Part shown: one piece after another, positions 61,101 to 63,226 of the stretch
How the letters are laid out: every line of letters starts with the position of its first letter
How positions within the stretch are numbered: the first letter of the stretch is position 1
NCBI RefSeq assembly: GCF_040183065.1
Contig: NC_091127.1
Span: forward strand, 23,740,391 to 23,804,390
Source of the DNA: Periplaneta americana
Lineage: Eukaryota > Arthropoda > Insecta > Blattodea > Blattidae
DNA: 64,000 nucleotides
Direction: 5' to 3'
Made by a program: the position numbers and the translations under genes
The notes under the pieces: generated by a model
Databases searched by the model: none
Told to the model about the DNA's origin: nothing
Seen by the model: the letters and a program-made list of their open reading frames with translations, nothing else

Positions 61101-63226
61101 TGTAATGTTATTACAATGAAACAAAACATGAAAATATACAATGAAATTATGAAAAAACAGTTCCACTGAATATCTTGTTAGTCAGACGTTCACCATACAA
61201 TATTTCATTGCATTTTATAGACATGTAAAAAAAAAACAGGATTTGAAACAAAAACCAAAAACCTGTATGTATGTTGACTAGCTTCAATATACTCATGCAG
61301 TTCACTACAAATTTTATGAGGAACAGACACATACATATTATCACATACTAGTATTTCTATAAGTTTGTTGTGGTTTATATGATCAAAAGCTTTCTTGAGA
61401 TCAATAAACATGTGTTTCTATATTAATTCCCGATTTTCTCTTTCAAAAGTTTCATTGTGAAGTATCCATCACAGCATGATCTCCCTTTCCTAAATCCATT
61501 CTGCTTTTCTCCTAATATGTTCTCACAATATCTATCTAACTTACTTACTTACTGGCTTTTAAGGAACCCGGAGATTCATTGCCGCCCTCACATAAGCCCG
61601 CCATTGGTCCCTATCCTGAACAAAATTAATCCAGTCTCTATCATCATATCCCACGTCCCTCAAATCCATTTCAATATTATCTTCCCATCTACGTCTCGGT
61701 CTCCCTAAAGGTCTTTTTCCCTCCGGCCTCCCAACTAAGACTCTATATGCATTTCTGGATTCGTCCATACGTGCTACATACCCTGCCCATCTCAAACGTC
61801 TGGATTTAATGATCCTAATTATGTCAAGTGAAGAATACAATGCGTGCAGTTCTGTGTTGTGTAACTTTCTCCATTCTCCTGTAACTTCATCCCTCTTAGC
61901 CACAAATATTTTCTTAAGCACCTTATTCTCAAACACTCTTAACCTATGTTCCTCTCTCAAAGTGAGGGTCCATGTTTCACAACCATAAAAAACAACCGGT
62001 AATATAACTGTTTTATAAATTCTAACATTCAGATTTCTTGACAGCAGACAGGATGTATAAGCTTCTCAACCGAATAATAACAGGCATTTCCCATATTTAT
62101 TCTGTGTTTAATTTCCTCCCGAGTATCATTTATATTTGTTACTGTTGCTCCCAGGTATTTGAATTTTTCCAACTCTTCAAAAGATAAATTTCCAATTTTT
62201 ATATTTCCATTTCGTACAATATTCTCATCACGAGACAATCATATACTTTGTCTTTTCGGGATTTACTTCCAAACCTATCTCTTTACTTGCTTCAAGTAAA
62301 ATTCCAGTGTTTTCCCTAATCGTTTGTGAATTTTCTCCTAACATATTCACGTCATCCGCATGGACAAGCAGCAGATGTAACCCATTCAATTCCAAACCCT
62401 CTCTGTTATCCTGGACTTTCCTAATAGCATACTCTAGAGCAAAGTTAAAAAGTAAAGGTGATAGTGCATCTCCTTGCTTTAGCCCACAGTGAATTGGAAA
62501 AACAACTGACAGAAATTGACCACAATATCTATCTAATTTGTTTTTTTTTTTTTTTAAATAAATAATGAAATTGAATACAACATCTATTTTATTACCTTGT
62601 ATGTGACCAGCTTATGTTATTATGTAAACAAATAAGTAATAATGACCACATTTTCACAAGACACATTAGGACTATTCAGAAGTAATAACTGGTCAGTTTA
62701 TCCCTCATTGCCTTTTGTTTTCGTTTACAATTAATCATGGCTACTTTACACGCAGTTAGGAGAAATAAAACGAGTCACATTCCAGTTGTCATTTATTTGG
62801 GTTCTCCCATACTGTTGTAGATCGCAGGAAGATGTGTTCCATGTCAGCAAGTTTTGTAAACGATCCTGTCCCATGTGGTGGTTTTATAAGAAATTATTTA
62901 ATGGCAATAGCACAGGGAAATAAATGGTCACGGGTGAAATTTCTGATTAGTGACTGACAAAAGAAAGGAGAGAAAATGCAGAGGCATAAATGGAAAAACT
63001 AGTCCTCTACATTGGCCAGTTGAATAAATACTGTGCAAATAGTGTGAACAGAACATGATTCATGACTCCTAATAATCATCAGCTAACCGTGGAAGCAAAT
63101 ACTACCCCTATATGTATTACGTACCTGTATACTAACTTCTTCATCTTCTGAAAAGCCTCCACCACCATGGAAAGCACCAGAAGCATCGAAACTGCCTCCA
63201 CTTTCACTTGGGTTTTCATTAGCCCT
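6256..63226 (-). CDS. Gyf: GIGYF/Gyf (GRB10-interacting GYF protein), 3' eighteen exons, 5' end outside window
   Basis: Spliced gene spanning almost the whole window; exons are listed separately. Proteins of this family bind the cap-binding repressor 4EHP and recruit decay machinery to repress mRNA translation in the cytoplasm. Seen directly: a GYF-domain signature ([12 protein letters not shown], then PF, then [11 protein letters not shown]) across w3/w4, a Glu/Arg-rich helical stretch in w10-w13, two LAEIQ/LADIQ-type motifs (w13, w14), the GFWDEV motif (w16), PTFVGFL and SPYEVKDY (w17), and a C-terminus with ILGFNV (w18). Order and motifs match animal GIGYF1/2. All 17 internal joins keep one frame with canonical splice sites, about 1155 codons in total. 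The N-terminal part, which carries the 4EHP-binding motif in the family, is not in the window. The one defect is a 2-nt shift inside w1. Confidence 0.95.
6497..7320. mobile_element. Palindromic Penelope-like element with GIY-YIG endonuclease
   Basis: Two inverted arms meet near 6966. The left arm reads on the minus strand (6973 to about 6500) and encodes the GIY-YIG endonuclease C-terminus of Penelope-like retroelements: [20 protein letters not shown], then KEHITAI and [12 protein letters not shown]. The right arm (6967-7256 and on) repeats the distal part of that sequence in the plus direction without the endonuclease core. Both arms end in the same 3' sequence (TTAACACGAGAAAGACATAT). The right arm is frame-damaged. 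It lies in the last Gyf intron. Confidence 0.8.
7340..7862 (+). pseudogene. LINE fragment, RNase H to C-terminal region
   Basis: [15 protein letters not shown] and [18 protein letters not shown] are RNase H motifs. Later [14 protein letters not shown] corresponds to the segment before the C-terminal zinc motif of the RNase H LINE family seen at 29.5-33.2 kb. It has several stops and frame changes. Confidence 0.7.
8065..8235. repeat. Purine-rich (GA/GGGA) simple repeat
   Basis: Nearly pure G/A on the plus strand, lying in the intron 40 bp from the w17 donor. Long open frames through it are low-complexity artefacts. Confidence 0.9.
8275..8501 (-). CDS. Gyf: Gyf exon w17, conserved C-terminal helical region
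   Basis: 227 nt. It encodes [20 protein letters not shown], then [21 protein letters not shown], the most conserved C-terminal block of the family. The acceptor is TGTTTCAG and the donor GTACTG. Open frames running past the donor into the purine-rich intron are artefacts. Confidence 0.96.
8723..9246 (-). pseudogene. Tc1-like transposon relic
   Basis: CAGTGGTGACTAAAAGTTTA at 8726 resembles a Tc1 terminus. On the minus strand at 9170-9118 the sequence reads [14 protein letters not shown], the first catalytic Asp motif of Tc1 transposases. The partner terminus is not found and the frame is broken. Confidence 0.5.
9247..9780. other. Single Tigger-like terminus and unassigned sequence
   Basis: CAGTAGAATTTCTCATATCC near 9249 resembles the Tigger-like TIR at 3114, but no inverted partner is visible before the LINE at 9.93 kb. 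The 64-codon ORF at 9584 has no recognisable product. Confidence 0.35.
9923..10905 (+). pseudogene. LINE fragment: RNase H and C-terminal CCHC
   Basis: Reads [35 protein letters not shown] (RNase H D, E and D), then after a poly-A tract [21 protein letters not shown] and a C-terminus [10 protein letters not shown]. It ends in (CAA)n at 10889-10902. It is a diverged relative of the 29.5-33.2 kb family, broken in at least three places. Confidence 0.75.
10992..11240 (-). CDS. Gyf: Gyf exon w16
   Basis: 249 nt. It opens with [15 protein letters not shown], has a Ser/Gly/Lys linker, then a helical segment ([13 protein letters not shown] and [19 protein letters not shown]) matching the conserved C-terminal region of GIGYF. 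The donor splits an Ile codon (A plus TA of w17), giving SSVDIPTFVGF. Confidence 0.95.
11408..11470. repeat. 21-bp tandem repeat x3
   Basis: Three copies of CTATTTTATCAACTATTAAC in the w15-w16 intron. Confidence 0.8.
11566..11634. repeat. (TAA)n microsatellite
   Basis: About 20 ATA/TAA units. Between here and 12.9 kb I see only AT-rich intron sequence with A- and C-homopolymers near 12420-12480. Confidence 0.9.
12904..13694. mobile_element. MITE with TAGGTTCGTTCCAACA termini
   Basis: TAGGTTCGTTCCAACAAGCG at the left and its inverse ending at 13694 form imperfect TIRs. The motif GTTGGAACG recurs subterminally on both sides (near 13018, 13565 and 13618). No coding capacity. It lies 60 bp from the w15 donor. 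Confidence 0.7.
13754..13913 (-). CDS. Gyf: Gyf exon w15
   Basis: 160 nt encoding [20 protein letters not shown], then [13 protein letters not shown] and [13 protein letters not shown]. The W-containing short motifs match the region before GFWDEV in the family. The acceptor reads TTTCAGCAG, a tandem NAGNAG site, so a form one Gln shorter (start 13910) is possible. The donor is GTATGC. Confidence 0.93.
14271..15130 (-). mobile_element. 5'-truncated LINE inserted in the mariner
   Basis: Minus-strand reverse transcriptase C-terminal half: [13 protein letters not shown] (YVDD catalytic motif), [25 protein letters not shown]-type motif and [12 protein letters not shown]. The target duplication ATAACAGACCTTT is at 14258-14270 and 15131-15143. 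The 3' end is an AAG-rich tail. The two parts are out of frame with each other. Confidence 0.85.
15496..16677. mobile_element. hAT-type non-autonomous element, 1182 bp
   Basis: Ends CAGAGTTTCTCAAACT and AGTTTGAGAAACGCTG are inverted repeats of the common hAT type. The 8-bp target duplication is TATTAAAG (15488-15495) versus TATTAGAG (16678-16685). No clear coding region. Confidence 0.85.
16978..17181 (-). CDS. Gyf: Gyf exon w14
   Basis: 204 nt, phase 0 at both ends. A poly-Gln helix ([20 protein letters not shown]) is followed by [19 protein letters not shown], the second LAEIQ-type motif. The acceptor is TGTTGCAG and the donor GTAATT. The Gln run is partly encoded by CAG/CAA repeats and may vary in length. 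Confidence 0.94.
17182..17822. other. Intron sequence, nothing recognised
   Basis: AT-rich part of the w13-w14 intron. Two overlapping 65-67 codon ORFs on opposite strands have no recognisable product. Confidence 0.5.
18085..18122. repeat. Poly-A tract
   Basis: 38 consecutive A bases within the outer shell element; possibly a retroposon tail. Confidence 0.8.
18381..20240 (+). mobile_element. DNA transposon with TAGGCCGTGTC termini and a ZMYM/hAT-like fragment
   Basis: TAGGCCGTGTCCCAAAGCT and AGCTTTGAGACACGGCCTA are inverted termini. At 19686-19919 the plus strand has a 77-codon ORF ([13 protein letters not shown], then [18 protein letters not shown]) that resembles the N-terminal WL..LFCWPCLLF block of ZMYM1-like hAT transposases. 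The rest of the transposase is absent. I could not define a target duplication. Confidence 0.55.
18771..19358. repeat. Foldback: five ~90-bp tandem units facing one inverted unit
   Basis: Starting with CGTGGACAAATTATTAGC, a unit of about 90 bp (AGCAAAATTGAAGATTTTTA and on to TACAGTTGACATTTTT) recurs near 18778, 18869, 18960, 19052 and 19144. It faces an inverted copy at 19254-19358 ending in AATAATTTGTCCACG. No coding content. Confidence 0.75.
21059..21382 (+). mobile_element. tRNA-derived SINE (family 1)
   Basis: The tRNA-like head has an A box TGGTCTAGTGG and B box GGTTCGATTCC, followed by a body (CTGGAATTTAGGTTAAG, CATCGGGGTAATGTAACTCC) and an A-rich tail. The target duplication ACATTACATCTCAT is at 21045-21058 and 21383-21396. 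The same family occurs at 41.3 kb. Confidence 0.92.
21456..21663 (-). CDS. Gyf: Gyf exon w13
   Basis: 208 nt. The end of the charged/Gln-rich helix ([18 protein letters not shown]) is followed by [15 protein letters not shown], a conserved short motif type in the family. The acceptor is CATACAG and the donor GTGTGT. Confidence 0.94.
22010..23190 (+). pseudogene. LINE reverse transcriptase copy with (AGTA)n tail
   Basis: From 22055 it reads [20 protein letters not shown], then [40 protein letters not shown] and [10 protein letters not shown], ending [10 protein letters not shown] and a frameshifted tail, with CAGTAAGTAAGTA at 3'. The motif A catalytic Asp is Tyr here and the next conserved Asp is Val, while YADD is intact. 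Sister copies are at 53.0 and 61.5 kb. Confidence 0.85.
23860..24011 (-). CDS. Gyf: Gyf exon w12, charged coiled coil
   Basis: 152 nt that continue the helix ([20 protein letters not shown] and on). It was too short to stand out as a separate ORF. The acceptor is TTTTTCAG and the donor GTTAAT; phase 0 in, 2 out, with Arg completed by w13. Confidence 0.92.
24137..24975. mobile_element. MITE with long TIRs and iterated AAAAGTAGCGACGTGTGAAC
   Basis: TAAAGGTACGATCACACGTC at the left mirrors GACGTGTGACAGTACCTTA at the right. Both arms carry several copies of a motif like AAAGTAGCGACGTGTGAAC and its inverse, so the arms can fold. No ORF of note. It lies between w12 and w11. Confidence 0.75.
25073..25343 (-). 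CDS. Gyf: Gyf exon w11, charged coiled coil
   Basis: 271 nt, almost entirely Glu/Lys/Arg ([17 protein letters not shown] and on to [13 protein letters not shown]), typical of the long single-helix or coiled-coil region of GIGYF. The acceptor is TTTTGCAG and the donor GTAAGT. The serine-rich reading on the opposite strand is an antisense shadow. Confidence 0.95.
25455..26300 (-). mobile_element. hAT element remnant
   Basis: The ends CAGACCTGCACAAG and TTGTGCAGGCCTG are inverted, with the 8-bp duplication CTTTAGAG (25447-25454) versus CTTTAGAA (26301-26308). The minus strand keeps pieces of a GTF2IRD2-like hAT transposase: [16 protein letters not shown] and [11 protein letters not shown], later [16 protein letters not shown]. 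Confidence 0.85.
26714..27134. mobile_element. 421-bp MITE with TAGTC...TTATTTCCGGCA termini
   Basis: TAGTCCCGTCACTCTTATTT matches the inverse of the right end AAATAACAGCGACACGACTA with few mismatches, flanked by TA on both sides. No coding content. Confidence 0.75.
27269..28073. mobile_element. hAT-type MITE with ATAACCAGTTAT iterations
   Basis: The left end TAGGGATGGGCGGTTATTGG is the inverse of the right end (TTTTATCCATCCCTA) with mismatches. The flanking octamers CTTCATAC and CTTCAAAA agree at 6 of 8. The motif ATAACCAGTTAT occurs at least five times near both ends. Confidence 0.7.
28307..28353 (-). CDS. Gyf: Gyf exon w10 (47-nt micro-exon)
   Basis: It encodes [15 protein letters not shown] plus two bases of an Arg codon and starts the charged coiled-coil region. 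The acceptor is GTTGCAG and the donor GTAAGA. Phase 0 in and 2 out fits both neighbours exactly. Confidence 0.9.
28433..28612 (-). CDS. Gyf: Gyf exon w9
   Basis: 180 nt, phase 0 at both ends. It holds LESVWGGN, a nine-residue Ala run, and [10 protein letters not shown], which corresponds to the IWEL-type motif of the family just before the charged helix. The donor GTGAGT opens a 79-bp intron, the shortest here; the others run from about 0.9 to 8 kb. Confidence 0.92.
28739..29225 (-). mobile_element. 5'-truncated LINE 3' end
   Basis: The minus strand reads [20 protein letters not shown] and [16 protein letters not shown], the C-terminus of a LINE polymerase, with an AAG-rich 3' tail. The target duplication GTTATTTATCATC is at 28726-28738 and 29226-29238. 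The duplicated segment at 33.26 kb shows the site without the insertion. Confidence 0.9.
29239..29491. repeat. Left copy of a duplicated segment
   Basis: Together with 28716-28738 it matches 33258-33764 at about 95% (AAGTCTTGATCTGG to CTTGTAAATAATA). The right copy has about 250 bp more in the middle (33418-33668). Confidence 0.85.
29502..31545 (+). pseudogene. RNase H LINE, copy A (truncated, interrupted)
   Basis: Starts in the RT thumb ([20 protein letters not shown]) and is interrupted at 29868-30623 by a piggyBac-like MITE. It continues with an open RNase H domain (30708-31229: [36 protein letters not shown], so the D-E-D-D set is present). It is frameshifted at about 31226 into the C-terminal domain with [18 protein letters not shown]. 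It ends GAAAACAACAAC. This organisation fits RNase H-bearing LINEs of the I/R1 type; the exact clade is not determined. Confidence 0.88.
29868..30623. mobile_element. piggyBac-like MITE, 756 bp, TTAA duplication
   Basis: Flanked by TTAA at 29864-29867 and 30624-30627. The ends GGGAACCAGG and inverse GGGAGCTGGG are imperfect TIRs. Copy B of the host LINE has the unoccupied site (CCCTTTAACTC at 32334-32342). No transposase ORF. Confidence 0.9.
31551..33257 (+). pseudogene. RNase H LINE, copy B (tandem to copy A)
   Basis: Begins [20 protein letters not shown] (RT motif with FADD), with a stop after LHE. It continues to the RT thumb (31713-32354), RNase H (32420-32746) and the CCHC end (33038-33244). 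Differences from copy A include DGS changed to DRS at the first RNase H Asp motif and a stop replacing Gln at 32743-32745. The 3' end has a CAACAA tail. Confidence 0.88.
33258..33764. repeat. Right copy of the duplicated segment
   Basis: Matches 28716-29491 minus its LINE insertion. It contains an extra 250 bp (33418-33668) with a small palindrome around TTGGTTTAGGATATATAACT. Confidence 0.85.
34036..34104 (-). pseudogene. 69-bp LINE 3' end
   Basis: The minus strand encodes [15 protein letters not shown]-like residues, a stop and a (CAA)n tail: a severely truncated insertion of the copy A/B family. 33765-34035 shows nothing else recognisable. Confidence 0.75.
34633..34683. repeat. (ATT)n microsatellite
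   Basis: About 17 units. 34105-35100 is otherwise unassigned AT-rich intron. Confidence 0.9.
35104..36438 (+). mobile_element. Tc1-like transposon, nearly full length, inactive
   Basis: The TIRs CAGTAGCATGCAAATTAATC and inverse have one mismatch in 25 bp and are flanked by TA. The transposase starts at 35341 ([19 protein letters not shown]), has the HTH ([20 protein letters not shown]), then [22 protein letters not shown] and [12 protein letters not shown], the DDE triad of Tc1 type. A frameshift near 35510, a stop after HGHRVS, and a break after LWSICK inactivate it. It lies in the w8-w9 intron. Confidence 0.93.
36455..36610. repeat. ACAATACACAATA tandem tract and a shared segment
   Basis: 36455-36500 (CACTGCAAGTGGGCAAGCAC and on) recurs inverted at 54248-54284. 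It is followed by AT-rich iterations of ACAATACACAATA/TTTTATACACAATA. Confidence 0.7.
36708..36971 (-). CDS. Gyf: Gyf exon w8
   Basis: 264 nt, 88 codons, phase 0 at both ends. It is a Pro/Gln/Ser-rich low-complexity segment starting [12 protein letters not shown] and ending with a predicted helix [18 protein letters not shown]. The acceptor is GTGACAG and the donor GTACGT. Confidence 0.9.
37510..37766 (+). mobile_element. tRNA-derived SINE (family 2)
   Basis: Head with GTAACGGTCAGCGCGTCTGG (A box region) and GGGTTCGAATCCCGG (B box), a body with TTTTTTCCGGGGTTTTCCCT and GGACCCCGGACTCATTTC, and an A-rich tail. The target duplication AACATTAAAAATAG is at 37496-37509 and 37767-37780. Confidence 0.93.
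37811..38278 (-). mobile_element. 5'-truncated LINE 3' end with (GAA)n tail
   Basis: Related to the 28.7 kb insertion (shared TGGGTGATTAGCCCA-type sequence). The (TTC)n tract at 37811-37843 is its 3' tail on the minus strand. The target duplication AGCTGGAATTTC is at 37799-37810 and 38279-38290. The coding remnant is degenerate. Confidence 0.85.
38309..39737 (+). mobile_element. hAT transposon remnant, 1429 bp
   Basis: The 8-bp duplication ATCTAGAC (38301-38308, 39738-39745) is exact. The termini CAGGTATGCTCA and TGAGCATACCTG are inverted. An internal ORF at 38890-39222 and its continuation read CLLQ-type helical sequence ([18 protein letters not shown]), then CEQLFSRMK-like and [10 protein letters not shown], the C-terminal dimerisation region of GTF2IRD2/EPM2AIP1-type hAT transposases. 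The N-terminal half is deleted. A (TTA)n tract is at 38683-38755. Confidence 0.88.
39746..40587. other. Unassigned intron
   Basis: AT-rich part of the w7-w8 intron. No ORF, TIR pair or known repeat recognised. Confidence 0.5.
40588..40725 (-). CDS. Gyf: Gyf exon w7
   Basis: 138 nt, 46 codons, phase 0 at both ends. It is Met/Gln/Pro-rich ([20 protein letters not shown] and on to HLLSQLHQ). The acceptor is TTCTACAG and the donor GTAGAA. No catalytic residues are expected here; it is part of the flexible Gln-rich middle region. Confidence 0.9.
40775..41105 (+). pseudogene. LINE polymerase C-terminal fragment
   Basis: The plus strand reads [20 protein letters not shown], then [33 protein letters not shown] and [14 protein letters not shown], typical of LINE C-termini. 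One stop follows KRRKWK. A different family from the others in the window. Confidence 0.75.
41308..41624 (-). mobile_element. tRNA-derived SINE (family 1), second copy
   Basis: Reverse orientation of the element at 21059. The target duplication ACTACCCAAAATAT is at 41294-41307 and 41625-41638. It lies 36 bp from the w6 donor. Confidence 0.92.
41661..41733 (-). CDS. Gyf: Gyf exon w6
   Basis: 73 nt encoding [20 protein letters not shown] followed by EQQQ. It continues the Gln-rich helix of w5. The acceptor is TTTGCAG and the donor GTAGGA; phase 2 in, 0 out. Confidence 0.92.
42885..45245. repeat. 56-bp satellite array with higher-order structure
   Basis: About 40 copies of CACTGATGTTGATTCAGAAT, then GAAATGACACTATTCACTGT and AGTTTCTCACTATATC. 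Short variants (CACTGTAGTATCCACTGATG) alternate with full units. Blocks such as GACACTATCACTG followed by GACACTTTTCACTG recur near 43.92, 44.13 and 44.61 kb, showing larger segmental repeats of about 217 and 482 bp. Confidence 0.95.
45215..45487. repeat. ~170-bp tandem duplication at the array edge
   Basis: CACTTATACATA through ATTCACAG(T/C)TTGGAGAGCAC occurs at about 45245-45310 and again at 45408-45484, with satellite-like sequence between. Confidence 0.85.
45626..45781 (-). CDS. THAP-domain exon 1 of a P-like transposase (partial)
   Basis: 52 codons beginning [14 protein letters not shown], then [20 protein letters not shown] and [12 protein letters not shown]. The C-x4-C pair and the FPKD..R..W block are the first half of a THAP zinc-binding domain, which binds transposon DNA ends. 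The exon ends at GTG followed by GTAAGA, a strong donor, where family members continue with a Cys-x2-His pair. That next exon is not found, so the finger is incomplete. The open frame continuing to 45488 is intron read-through. Confidence 0.75.
46380..46800. mobile_element. Second palindromic mariner: inverted 3' ends
   Basis: The minus-strand reading of the left half (CCAATAAATTTGTC and ATTGTGTTTTCTTTCTGTGA) is repeated in the plus direction at about 46700-46790. Plus-strand codons near 46630 give [10 protein letters not shown], a mariner C-terminal motif. No intact ORF. Confidence 0.6.
46801..48034. other. Unassigned intron
   Basis: No recognisable gene. Small ORFs at 47362-47562 and 47590-47886 (minus) have no known motif. 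TACTGTATTTTCTCGAATAC at 47297 resembles a TA-flanked transposon end, but no inverted partner is seen. Confidence 0.4.
48035..49222 (+). mobile_element. Element with ~215-bp inverted arms around a REL-endonuclease ORF
   Basis: 48035-48270 and 48990-49222 are near-identical inverted arms (TATAATAATATTGAATTGGG outermost). Each contains GGCACATAAGTGCCGAAAAC. TATAGAAACCTT occurs at 48022-48033 and again at 49259-49270, consistent with a 12-bp target duplication if the right end carries about 36 extra bp. The arms enclose the ORF at 48387-48851. Confidence 0.75.
48387..48851 (+). CDS. Restriction-like endonuclease (PD-(D/E)XK) fragment of a LINE-type polyprotein
   Basis: An open 154-codon frame. 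Key region: [20 protein letters not shown], then [13 protein letters not shown] and [29 protein letters not shown]. An RxADI strand followed by I-x-DP..RFE and a downstream K...Y resembles the REL endonuclease at the C-terminus of R2/R4-type site-specific LINEs, which nicks target DNA. No reverse transcriptase precedes it, and a T-run lies just upstream at 48367-48383. The start codon is arbitrary; the first ~25 residues may be non-native. The family call is inference from motif order. Confidence 0.6.
   Translation: MHCVAHIKMLKFVCYILTCQNASYEVYEEVSCVSSDGSTRRADIIIIDRQKDKGVILDPTIRFEMHEQQPQEVCREKQVIYEPCCQHLGAQYHITHWTVFGLMFCARGTIPRETLNQLKQYNISDATIDAIGSHALKSSLAIISNHLYPIKFLL
49476..49630 (-). CDS. 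Gyf: Gyf exon w5
   Basis: 155 nt, phase 0 to 2. It encodes a Thr/Val-rich linker ([15 protein letters not shown]) and a Gln-rich helix ([19 protein letters not shown]), matching the helix that follows the GYF domain in the family. The join to w6 makes Arg from AG plus G. Confidence 0.93.
49942..50554. mobile_element. MITE with 30-bp TIR CTACTGGGTGTTCA
   Basis: CTACTGGGTGTTCAGTTCAA and the inverse of TTGAAATGAACACCCAGTAG differ at one position over about 30 bp including CATGACACAC. Internal inverted blocks (GAAGTTGCCTA and TAGGCAACTTC) suggest longer folding arms. No meaningful ORF. Confidence 0.8.
51130..52045. mobile_element. Second palindromic Penelope-like element
   Basis: The left arm (minus, 51520 to 51140) and right arm (plus, 51630 to 52040) repeat the Penelope-like 3' region seen at 6.5-7.3 kb ([20 protein letters not shown], then [16 protein letters not shown]). 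The centre holds another palindrome at 51519-51569 (CAGATCATTTCAAACACGTT and inverse). Only traces of the GIY-YIG core remain. Confidence 0.8.
52180..52257. repeat. Purine-rich (GGGAGA) simple repeat
   Basis: Almost pure G/A on the plus strand, like the tract at 8.1 kb. Confidence 0.85.
52304..52699 (-). CDS. Possible transposase N-terminal HTH fragment
   Basis: A 131-codon minus-strand frame. Residues 1-70 ([20 protein letters not shown], then [17 protein letters not shown]) look like the N-terminal helix-turn-helix of an arthropod IS630/Tc1-type transposase (REI..V..FF, TAE..GVS.RTV.RI pattern). The remainder is low-quality and no catalytic domain follows. It could be a first exon or a chance ORF. 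Confidence 0.35.
   Translation of the reverse strand: MEEKTVKSQVLHREARKIVFKVYDYFKNIDEQNAAGHLDAGYNIANTQGTTAEGCGVRLITVQRILLVKERGFFVWCHAYSNQRVRSLFSFDNFYCICALSSTWHCCALPCSVSLSMQMLADDRLPNCRQL
53040..53455 (-). pseudogene. 5'-truncated LINE with (AAGT)n tail, next to the w4 donor
   Basis: Same family as 22.0 and 61.5 kb. The minus strand reads [34 protein letters not shown] and [19 protein letters not shown], interrupted by a stop between ORFs 53438-53247 and 53243-53061. The 5' end lies 24 bp from the w4 donor. Confidence 0.88.
53480..53646 (-). CDS. Gyf: Gyf exon w4, second half of GYF domain
   Basis: 167 nt. It completes the GYF domain ([17 protein letters not shown], then [18 protein letters not shown] and [10 protein letters not shown]). 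The GPF, the Trp and the GYF residues that form the proline-peptide pocket in this domain are all present. The donor GTAAGT is at 53474-53479. A LINE insertion ends about 24 bp further into the intron. Confidence 0.95.
53690..54945. other. Unassigned intron
   Basis: Only the 37-bp segment at 54248-54284 (GGTGCTTGCCCACTTGCAGT) is recognisable, being repeated inverted at 36.46 kb. No ORF of note. Confidence 0.5.
54946..55076 (-). pseudogene. RNase H LINE 3' end fragment
   Basis: The minus strand encodes [20 protein letters not shown], then [16 protein letters not shown], stop and (CAA)n. Closer to the 9.9-10.9 kb copy than to the 29-33 kb copies. Confidence 0.8.
55076..55130. repeat. (TTA)n microsatellite
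   Basis: About 17 units directly upstream (minus sense) of the LINE fragment. Confidence 0.9.
55131..56195. other. Unassigned intron with one hammerhead-like motif
   Basis: No ORF. 55673-55694 reads CCTGAAGATGCCACTGAGGC followed by GAAAACGTC, similar to motifs in the Penelope-like arms; it may be the end of an old retroelement. Confidence 0.4.
56200..58085 (-). pseudogene. Second RNase H LINE family, split by a nested LINE
   Basis: The minus strand at 58085-57890 reads [34 protein letters not shown] and [13 protein letters not shown] (RNase H). After the insertion at 56871-57882 it resumes with [12 protein letters not shown]-like and [30 protein letters not shown]. It is the remnant of one element in two pieces. 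Stops are present. Confidence 0.8.
56871..57882 (+). pseudogene. RNase H LINE copy D inserted in the other LINE
   Basis: Same family as copies A and B: from KSFISIV-like RT end through RNase H ([37 protein letters not shown]) to the CCHC end [18 protein letters not shown] and an ACAACAACAACA tail. A TGA replaces the Trp codon before LHLYTDGS, and there is a second stop at NVDA. ACATATTTAAT (left) and ACATATTAAAT (right) may be the target duplication. Confidence 0.85.
58150..58773 (-). CDS. Gyf: Gyf exon w3, linker and start of GYF domain
   Basis: 624 nt, the largest exon in the window. It begins [14 protein letters not shown], continues as a low-complexity Ser/Pro/Thr linker, then an acidic helical piece ([18 protein letters not shown]), and ends with the first half of the GYF domain ([14 protein letters not shown]). 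It is phase 1 at both ends, with acceptor TTATCAG and donor GTAGGT. The donor lies about 65 bp from an old LINE remnant. Confidence 0.95.
58973..60043. mobile_element. ~1.07-kb DNA element with AAATCGT..ACAGCGAACGC termini, carrying a SINE
   Basis: AAATCGTAATACAGCGAACG (58975) is mirrored by CGTTCGCTGTTTCACGATTT (60023). The interior is GC-richer than the surroundings, with no recognised protein. Class not determined. Confidence 0.5.
59240..59336 (-). mobile_element. tRNA-like SINE head (third type)
   Basis: The minus strand has CTAGCCTCGGTAGCCGAGAG (A box region) and, 60 bp on, CCCGGTTCGAATCC (B box). The spacing and boxes fit a tRNA-derived SINE promoter. No target duplication determined. 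Confidence 0.6.
60044..60915. other. Unassigned intron
   Basis: AT-rich. Small ORFs on either strand are short and low-complexity. No repeat recognised. Confidence 0.5.
60916..61039 (-). CDS. Gyf: Gyf exon w2
   Basis: 124 nt, phase 0 in and phase 1 out. It encodes a Ser/Gly/Arg-rich linker beginning [12 protein letters not shown] and ending MPGST. The acceptor is TCAG at 61040-61043 and the donor GTAAAG begins at 60915. The last base plus GT of w3 makes a Gly codon, giving the join PGST-G-NSNNS. Confidence 0.9.
61205..61523 (-). pseudogene. Reverse transcriptase fragment, motif A
   Basis: The minus strand reads [20 protein letters not shown], the RT motif A (catalytic D in DLKKAFD), from a LINE family distinct from its insertion at 61540. 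The rest of the element is gone. Confidence 0.75.
61540..62520 (-). pseudogene. LINE reverse transcriptase copy with (AAGT)n tail
   Basis: Third member of the 22.0/53.0 kb family. The minus strand reads [29 protein letters not shown] (YADD changed to HADD), [13 protein letters not shown] and [19 protein letters not shown], ending NLRVP. Exact duplication CACAATATCTATCTAA at 61524-61539 and 62521-62536. At least two frame breaks. Confidence 0.92.
62537..63124. other. Unassigned intron
   Basis: Starts with a poly-T run. Otherwise no gene or repeat recognised. Confidence 0.5.
63125..63226 (-). CDS. Gyf: Gyf exon w1 (frameshifted GSFDASGAF motif)
   Basis: The acceptor AG is at 63227-63228 and the donor GT at 63123-63124. 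The frame entering after one base reads [15 protein letters not shown]. The frame leaving the exon reads [18 protein letters not shown] and joins w2 correctly. Family members have an uninterrupted GSFDASGAF-type motif, so the two halves belong together. They are separated by two extra bases near 63180 (GCTTCTCTGGTG where GCTTCTGGTG would keep the frame). The other 17 exons are intact, so an assembly or sequencing error or a recent allele is more likely than an old pseudogene. Confidence 0.8.
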
